Assembly: GCA_022567055.1 (NCBI GenBank)
Contig: JADFHU010000138.1
Span: 1-10,136, forward strand
Source: Planctomycetota bacterium
Lineage (GTDB): Bacteria > Planctomycetota > Phycisphaerae > Sedimentisphaerales > Anaerobacaceae
Reading direction: 5' to 3'
Length of the DNA: 10,136 nucleotides
Shown here: piece after piece, positions 6,112-10,136 of the stretch
Layout: each line of letters opens with the position of its first letter
Numbering within the stretch: position 1 is the stretch's first letter
Notes under the pieces: model-generated
The model's input: the letters and a program-made list of their open reading frames with translations, nothing else
What the model was told of the DNA's origin: nothing
Databases searched by the model: none
Made by a program: the position numbers and the translations under genes

Positions 6112-7563
6112 ATGCCAAAGGCAGACATTGCCGTCGTGGGTCTGGCCGTGATGGGGGAAAACCTCATCCTCAACATGGCCAGCAAGGGCTTTACCGTGGC
6201 CTGCTTCAATCGCACCACCTCAAAGGTCGATGCCTTCATTGCGGGTCGGGCCCAGGGCAAGACCATCGTGGGCTGCCATTCGGTGCAAGAGATGGTAGCG
6301 ACCCTTGCCAAGCCCCGTAAGGTGATGGTGCTGATCAAGGCGGGCGACCCCATCGACGCCTTCATCGAGCAAGTGCTGCCTCACCTGGAAGCCGGTGACA
6401 TCATTATCGACGGCGGAAACAGTCACTTCCCCGACACCATGCGGCGTACCGAGTATGTGGAAAGCAAGGGCATGCTCTACATCGGCACCGGCGTGTCCGG
6501 AGGCGAAGAAGGTGCGTTACTTGGCCCTTCGATCATGCCCGGTGGCTCGCCCGCGGCTTGGGACGCGGTGAAACCGATCTTCCAGAAGATAGCGGCGCAT
6601 ACCGAGGACGGCGAGCCCTGCTGCGATTGGGTCGGCGAGAATGGCGCAGGCCATTTCGTCAAGATGATACACAACGGCATCGAGTACGGTGACATGCAGA
6701 TGATCTGCGAGACCTACCAGATGATGAAGCAGGGCCTCGGCTTGAGCAACCGCCAGATGCACGACATCTTCGCCGAATGGAACGACAGCGAACTGGACTC
6801 CTACCTGATCGAAATCAGCCGCGACATCCTGGGCCATGCAGACGAAGAGGGCCACGACGTGCTCGACCTGATCCTCGATACCGCGGGTCAAAAGGGCACC
6901 GGCAAATGGACCGCCATCGCCGCCCTGGACCTCGGCCAACCCCTGACCCTCATCGGCGAGGCCGTCTTCGCCCGTTGTCTCTCGGCCCTCAAGGAGGAAC
7001 GCGTCGAAGCGGCCAAGGTCTTATCCGGCCCCGAACCCCGTTTCCAGGGTGACCGGCAGGCCATGATGGCCGACCTCAAGCAGGCCCTCTACGCCTCCAA
7101 GATCATCAGCTATGCCCAGGGCTACCAACTCATGCGGGCCGCCGCCGAGCAGCACCAGTGGAATCTGAACTACGGCGGTATCGCCCTGATGTGGCGGGGT
7201 GGCTGCATCATTCGCTCCGTCTTTCTCGGCAAGATCAAAGAGGCCTTCGACGCCAATCCCCAGTTGGTCAACCTCTTGCTCGCTCCCTTCTTCAGAGAGG
7301 CCATCGACGGCGCCCAGGCCTCTTGGCGCCGCGTGGTCTGCAGCGCGATTGCATTGGGCATTCCCATGCCGGCGATCGGCGCGGCGCTGTCCTACTACGA
7401 CGGCTACCGCAGCGCCCGACTTCCGGCCAACCTGCTGCAGGCCCAACGTGACTACTTCGGCGCTCACACCTACGAACGGGTGGACAGGCCACGCGGCGAG
7501 TTTTTCCACACCAATTGGACGGGACGCGGAGGAAGCACCTCCGCCTCAACCTATGTGGCCTGA
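6112..7563 (+). CDS. gnd: 6-phosphogluconate dehydrogenase, decarboxylating
   Basis: Oxidises 6-phosphogluconate to ribulose-5-phosphate and CO2 with reduction of NADP+, in the oxidative pentose phosphate pathway. The 483-residue protein is full length for the long (dimeric) class. The N-terminal Rossmann motif is 'GLAVMGENL' (10-18), and 'NRT' (33-35) after the second strand indicates NADP preference. 'GVSGGEEGA' (127-135) binds substrate, and the catalytic pair K184 and E191 lies in 'FVKMIHNGIEYGDMQ'. The tail 'FHTNWTGRGG' supplies the substrate-phosphate-binding residues from the partner subunit. AGGAG (6097-6101) lies 10 nt before the ATG. It sits between a LarA-family gene and uxaC rather than next to zwf/pgl, so its 6-phosphogluconate probably comes from gluconate rather than glucose-6-phosphate. 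Confidence 0.96.
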   Translation: MPKADIAVVGLAVMGENLILNMASKGFTVACFNRTTSKVDAFIAGRAQGKTIVGCHSVQEMVATLAKPRKVMVLIKAGDPIDAFIEQVLPHLEAGDIIIDGGNSHFPDTMRRTEYVESKGMLYIGTGVSGGEEGALLGPSIMPGGSPAAWDAVKPIFQKIAAHTEDGEPCCDWVGENGAGHFVKMIHNGIEYGDMQMICETYQMMKQGLGLSNRQMHDIFAEWNDSELDSYLIEISRDILGHADEEGHDVLDLILDTAGQKGTGKWTAIAALDLGQPLTLIGEAVFARCLSALKEERVEAAKVLSGPEPRFQGDRQAMMADLKQALYASKIISYAQGYQLMRAAAEQHQWNLNYGGIALMWRGGCIIRSVFLGKIKEAFDANPQLVNLLLAPFFREAIDGAQASWRRVVCSAIALGIPMPAIGAALSYYDGYRSARLPANLLQAQRDYFGAHTYERVDRPRGEFFHTNWTGRGGSTSASTYVA

Positions 7564-7566
7564 GGA
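7561..7566 (+). promoter_or_regulatory. Shine-Dalgarno deciding the uxaC start, overlapping the gnd stop
   Basis: TGAGGA contains the gnd stop TGA (7561-7563) and lies 5 nt before the ATG at 7572. It supports that ATG over the in-frame ATG at 7515 inside gnd. The overlap suggests translational coupling of gnd and uxaC. Confidence 0.65.
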
Positions 7567-7571
7567 CACCT

Positions 7572-8984
7572 ATGGCTAAAGCATTCATGTCGGATGATTT
7601 TCTGCTGATGAACGAAGCGGCGCGCCGGCTCTACCATGAACATGCCCAGGCCATGCCCATCTATGACTACCACTGTCATCTGCCGGTCAAACAGATCGCC
7701 GAAGACCTTCAGTTTGAAAACCTCACCCAGGTATGGCTCTATGGCGACCACTACAAGTGGCGGGCCATGCGGACCAATGGCGTCAATGAACGTTTCTGTA
7801 CGGGTGAGGCATCCGATCGGGATAAATTCCAGAAATGGGCGGAGACCGTCCCCCACTGCCTGCGCAACCCACTCTATCACTGGACCCACCTGGAATTGCG
7901 GCGTTACTTCGGCGTCAACACGTTGCTCGACGGTAAAAGCGCTGCGGAGATCTACGGACTCTGCAATGAAAAACTTGCGACCTCCGACTATTCGGTCCGC
8001 AGTCTGCTGCGCAAGATGAACGTCAAATTAGTCTGCACCACGGAAGACCCTCTCGATTCCCTCGACGACCACCGCATGCTGGCCGAGACGGACTTTGAGG
8101 TGACCGTGCACACGGCCTGGCGGCCGGACCGGGGCATGGCCGCCGAGAATGTCTCCGTCCTCAACGAATGGATCGATCGGCTGGCCGAGTTGACCGATGT
8201 CGAGGTCAAAGATTTTCCCTCCTACCTGGTGGCCCTGAATAAGCGACATGATACCTTCCACGAGCATGGATGCCGTCTCAGCGATCACGGGCTCGATCGA
8301 CCCTACGCCTACGACTACACCGACAAGGAGATCATGACTATCTTCGCCGTGATGCGGCAGGGTAAGGCCCTCGACGTCGATCAGCAGAACAAGTTCAAGT
8401 CCGCCATGTTGGTCGAGTTTGCCCTCATGGACCATGCCGCCGGCTGGGTACAGCAATTCCACCTGGGCGCCCTACGCAACAACAATTCGCGTCTCTTCAA
8501 ACAGATCGGTCCGGACACCGGCTTCGACTCCATGGACGATCCTCCCATGGCCGCCCACCTGAGTCGCTTCCTGGACCGCCTGGATCAGAGCGACCAACTC
8601 TGTAAGACCATCCTCTACAACGTCAATCCGCGGGAAAACGATCTCATGGCGACCATGATCGGTAATTTCCAGGATGGGAGTTGTCCCGGCAAGATGCAGT
8701 TTGGCTCGAGCTGGTGGTTTCTCGATCAGAAGGATGGCATGGAAGCGCAGCTAACGGCACTGTCCAACATGGGCCTGTTGTCTCGCTTCGTCGGCATGCT
8801 GACCGATTCCCGCAGCTTCCTCTCCTACCCCCGACATGAATACTTCCGCCGCATCCTCTGCAACATAATCGGCACCGACGTAGAAAACGGCGAACTGCCC
8901 CACGACATGCCCCTCCTGGGCCAACTCGTCGAGGACATCTGCTTCAACAACGCCAAGAATTACTTTCCGATGCAATTGAAATAG
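7572..8984 (+). CDS. uxaC: Glucuronate isomerase (uronate isomerase)
   Basis: UxaC isomerises D-glucuronate to D-fructuronate and D-galacturonate to D-tagaturonate, the first cytoplasmic step of hexuronate breakdown. From ATG 7572 the protein is 470 residues, the same length I recall for E. coli UxaC. Its start MAKAFMSDDFLL lines up with E. coli MTPFMTEDFLL, which rules out the upstream in-frame ATG at 7515. Family landmarks are 'YDYHCHLP' (31-38, the amidohydrolase-type HxH metal motif), 'WRAMRTNGV', 'LGALRNNNSRLF', 'GPDTGFDS', 'FGSSWWFLDQKDGM', and the C-terminal 'GMLTDSRSFLSYPRHEYFRR'. It is 8 bp after gnd and 9 bp before the TRAP binding-protein gene. Only the glucuronate branch has an obvious follow-on enzyme here (the SDR fructuronate reductase); no tagaturonate reductase or epimerase is seen. 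Confidence 0.96.
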   Translation: MAKAFMSDDFLLMNEAARRLYHEHAQAMPIYDYHCHLPVKQIAEDLQFENLTQVWLYGDHYKWRAMRTNGVNERFCTGEASDRDKFQKWAETVPHCLRNPLYHWTHLELRRYFGVNTLLDGKSAAEIYGLCNEKLATSDYSVRSLLRKMNVKLVCTTEDPLDSLDDHRMLAETDFEVTVHTAWRPDRGMAAENVSVLNEWIDRLAELTDVEVKDFPSYLVALNKRHDTFHEHGCRLSDHGLDRPYAYDYTDKEIMTIFAVMRQGKALDVDQQNKFKSAMLVEFALMDHAAGWVQQFHLGALRNNNSRLFKQIGPDTGFDSMDDPPMAAHLSRFLDRLDQSDQLCKTILYNVNPRENDLMATMIGNFQDGSCPGKMQFGSSWWFLDQKDGMEAQLTALSNMGLLSRFVGMLTDSRSFLSYPRHEYFRRILCNIIGTDVENGELPHDMPLLGQLVEDICFNNAKNYFPMQLK

Positions 8985-8993
8985 GATCTGCTC

Positions 8994-9983
8994 ATGAAAA
9001 AAGCGTTGACGATCTTCATTGTTCTGTTGTTGGTCATGCTCGCGGCACGCTTCGTGATAGGAACGGACGAGGCCCTGGACGATGTCCGCATCCTCAAGCT
9101 CGCCCACGGGCTCAACACCCAGCACCCCGTGCACAAGACCATGGAGTTCCTGGCCGAGCGGCTAAAGGAAACCTCCGAAGGCAAGATGATCGTGCAGATC
9201 TTTCCCAGCGAACAGTTGGGCAACGAAAAGGAATGTATCGAGGCCCTGCAATTGGGCTACCTGGCCATGACCAAGACCAGCACCGGGCCCATGGAGAGCT
9301 TCGTGCCCCGCATCAAGATCTTCGGCCTGCCCTATGTCTTCCGGGACAGCGACCACTTCTGGAAGTTTGCCCTGGGCCCCATCGGCAAGGAGTTGCTGGC
9401 CGAGGGCCAGGACAAGGGACTCAAGGGCCTCTGCTACTATGACGCCGGGGCGCGGAGTTTCTACGCCAAAAAGGCCATCCACAGCCCCGCGGATCTCAAG
9501 GGTCTCAAGATCCGCGTCATGAGCAGCATCATGGCCATGAAGATGGTAAGAACCATGGGCGGCTCTCCCACGCCCATCTCCTGGGGAGAACTCTACACCT
9601 CCCTCGATCAAGGTGTCGTGGATGCGGCCGAGAACAACCCTCCCTCTTTCGACACCTCCCGTCACTATGAAATCTGCAAGTACTACAGTCTCGATGAACA
9701 CGTCCGCCTGCCCGACATGCTCGTCATCAGCACAAAGGTCTGGAAAAAACTCAGCGCCGAAGAGCAGAAACTGCTGCAGGCAGCGGTGGACGAATCCGTG
9801 ACCTACGGACGCAAGCTGTGGAATGAGGCGGAAAAGGCCTCCTTGGAAACCGTGAAGGCCGCCGGCGTCGAGATCATCTATCCCGACAAGACCCTATTCC
9901 AGAAGGCGGCCGAACCGATGTGGAAGGAATTCGCAGAGACCGAGATCGGACCCTTGATCCAACAGATTCAGGAGATCCAATAA
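8994..9983 (+). CDS. dctP: TRAP transporter substrate-binding protein, DctP family
   Basis: A 329-residue periplasmic solute-binding protein. It begins with a Lys-Lys n-region and a hydrophobic core (residues 4-22), consistent with a Sec signal peptide or N-terminal anchor; no lipobox Cys is seen. DctP landmarks are 'LAHGLNTQHPVHKTMEFLAE' (36-55), 'FPSEQLGNEKE' (70-80), 'GARSFYAKKAI' (152-162), 'LKIRVMSS' (171-178) with R174 at the position of the conserved Arg that binds the ligand carboxylate, and 'GVVDAAENNPPSF' (207-219). TRAP systems import carboxylated solutes using an ion gradient. Placement 9 bp after uxaC makes a hexuronate the likely ligand; this is inferred from context, not read from the binding site. 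The Shine-Dalgarno AGGA overlaps the uxaC stop. Confidence 0.93.
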   Translation: MKKALTIFIVLLLVMLAARFVIGTDEALDDVRILKLAHGLNTQHPVHKTMEFLAERLKETSEGKMIVQIFPSEQLGNEKECIEALQLGYLAMTKTSTGPMESFVPRIKIFGLPYVFRDSDHFWKFALGPIGKELLAEGQDKGLKGLCYYDAGARSFYAKKAIHSPADLKGLKIRVMSSIMAMKMVRTMGGSPTPISWGELYTSLDQGVVDAAENNPPSFDTSRHYEICKYYSLDEHVRLPDMLVISTKVWKKLSAEEQKLLQAAVDESVTYGRKLWNEAEKASLETVKAAGVEIIYPDKTLFQKAAEPMWKEFAETEIGPLIQQIQEIQ

Positions 9984-9985
9984 CG

Positions 9986-10136
9986 ATGGCAACCATCAAG
10001 AAGATCCTCGATAGATTCCTGGAATGCCTGGTCATGGTGTCGGTGACCGTCCTCGTGTTGGATGTGCTGTGGCAGGTCTTCACCCGCTTCGTTCTCAAGG
10101 ACGCCAGCAGTTGGACGGAAGAACTGGCCACCTTCC
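9986..10136 (+). CDS. dctQ: TRAP transporter small membrane subunit, DctQ family (partial, runs off the right edge)
   Basis: The first 50 residues are visible. A hydrophobic helix (about 13-30) leads into 'DVLWQVFTRFVLKDASSWTEELATF', which fits the DctQ pattern of a first membrane helix, a WQVxxRF segment and a conserved SWTEEL. DctQ pairs with the large DctM channel subunit in the inner membrane. It starts 2 bp after dctP; AGGAG at 9970-9974, inside the end of dctP, lies 11 nt before the ATG. The rest of the gene and a presumed dctM lie beyond the window. Confidence 0.9.
   Translation, partial: MATIKKILDRFLECLVMVSVTVLVLDVLWQVFTRFVLKDASSWTEELATF

Noticed and set aside
7515..7571. In-frame upstream extension of uxaC into gnd
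   Set aside because: The ATG at 7572 gives the same length as E. coli UxaC and an aligning N-terminus, and it has its own Shine-Dalgarno.

Overview
The window reads as bacterial chromosome with moderately high GC. It is densely coded and holds a housekeeping block (about 1-1240) followed by a long sugar-acid catabolic gene run on the plus strand (about 1698 to the right edge). No marker gene fixes the taxon. The intergenic gaps are filled with degenerate tandem 6-, 7- and 8-mers. From memory, such filler is common in genomes of the Planctomycetes-Verrucomicrobia-Lentisphaerae-Kiritimatiellota group and related candidate phyla, so I lean that way with low confidence. The PPi-type phosphofructokinase and the TRAP transporter fit an anaerobic or marine heterotroph.

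Housekeeping block: the C-terminal tail of valyl-tRNA synthetase, a BFN-domain (DUF151) protein with a probable GTG start, and, convergent to it, the lipoprotein signal peptidase gene lspA. A long imperfect hairpin built from TAGTCGG-type heptamers separates the two convergent genes, and the lspA stop codon lies inside it. lspA has a good sigma-70-like promoter (TTGACG-16 bp-TATAAT) about 130 bp upstream. A second, hexamer-based hairpin lies in its leader.

Catabolic run: a recognisable promoter (TTGATA-18 bp-TATACT) precedes a PPi-dependent phosphofructokinase. Next come an SDR-type fructuronate reductase (D-mannonate oxidoreductase), a HAD-family hydrolase, a LarA-family (lactate racemase-like, nickel-pincer) protein, 6-phosphogluconate dehydrogenase, glucuronate isomerase UxaC, a DctP-type TRAP binding protein and the start of its DctQ subunit, which is cut by the window edge. 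Gaps are 2-17 bp except for 119 bp before gnd, which is filled with repeats.

How the genes may work together: the TRAP system would import a hexuronate, UxaC would make fructuronate and the SDR would reduce it to D-mannonate. The usual next enzyme, mannonate dehydratase UxuA, is absent here. Instead there is a LarA-superfamily protein that keeps the cofactor-binding Lys/His pattern, followed by 6-phosphogluconate dehydrogenase. D-mannonate and D-gluconate are C2 epimers, and LarA-type enzymes racemise or epimerise 2-hydroxyacids. The arrangement therefore suggests a route hexuronate -> mannonate -> gluconate -> 6-phosphogluconate -> ribulose-5-phosphate in place of the Entner-Doudoroff/KDG route. 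PPi-phosphofructokinase could handle the fructose-6-phosphate and possibly sedoheptulose-7-phosphate that result. A gluconate kinase is the missing step within the window. This pathway is inference from gene content and motifs.
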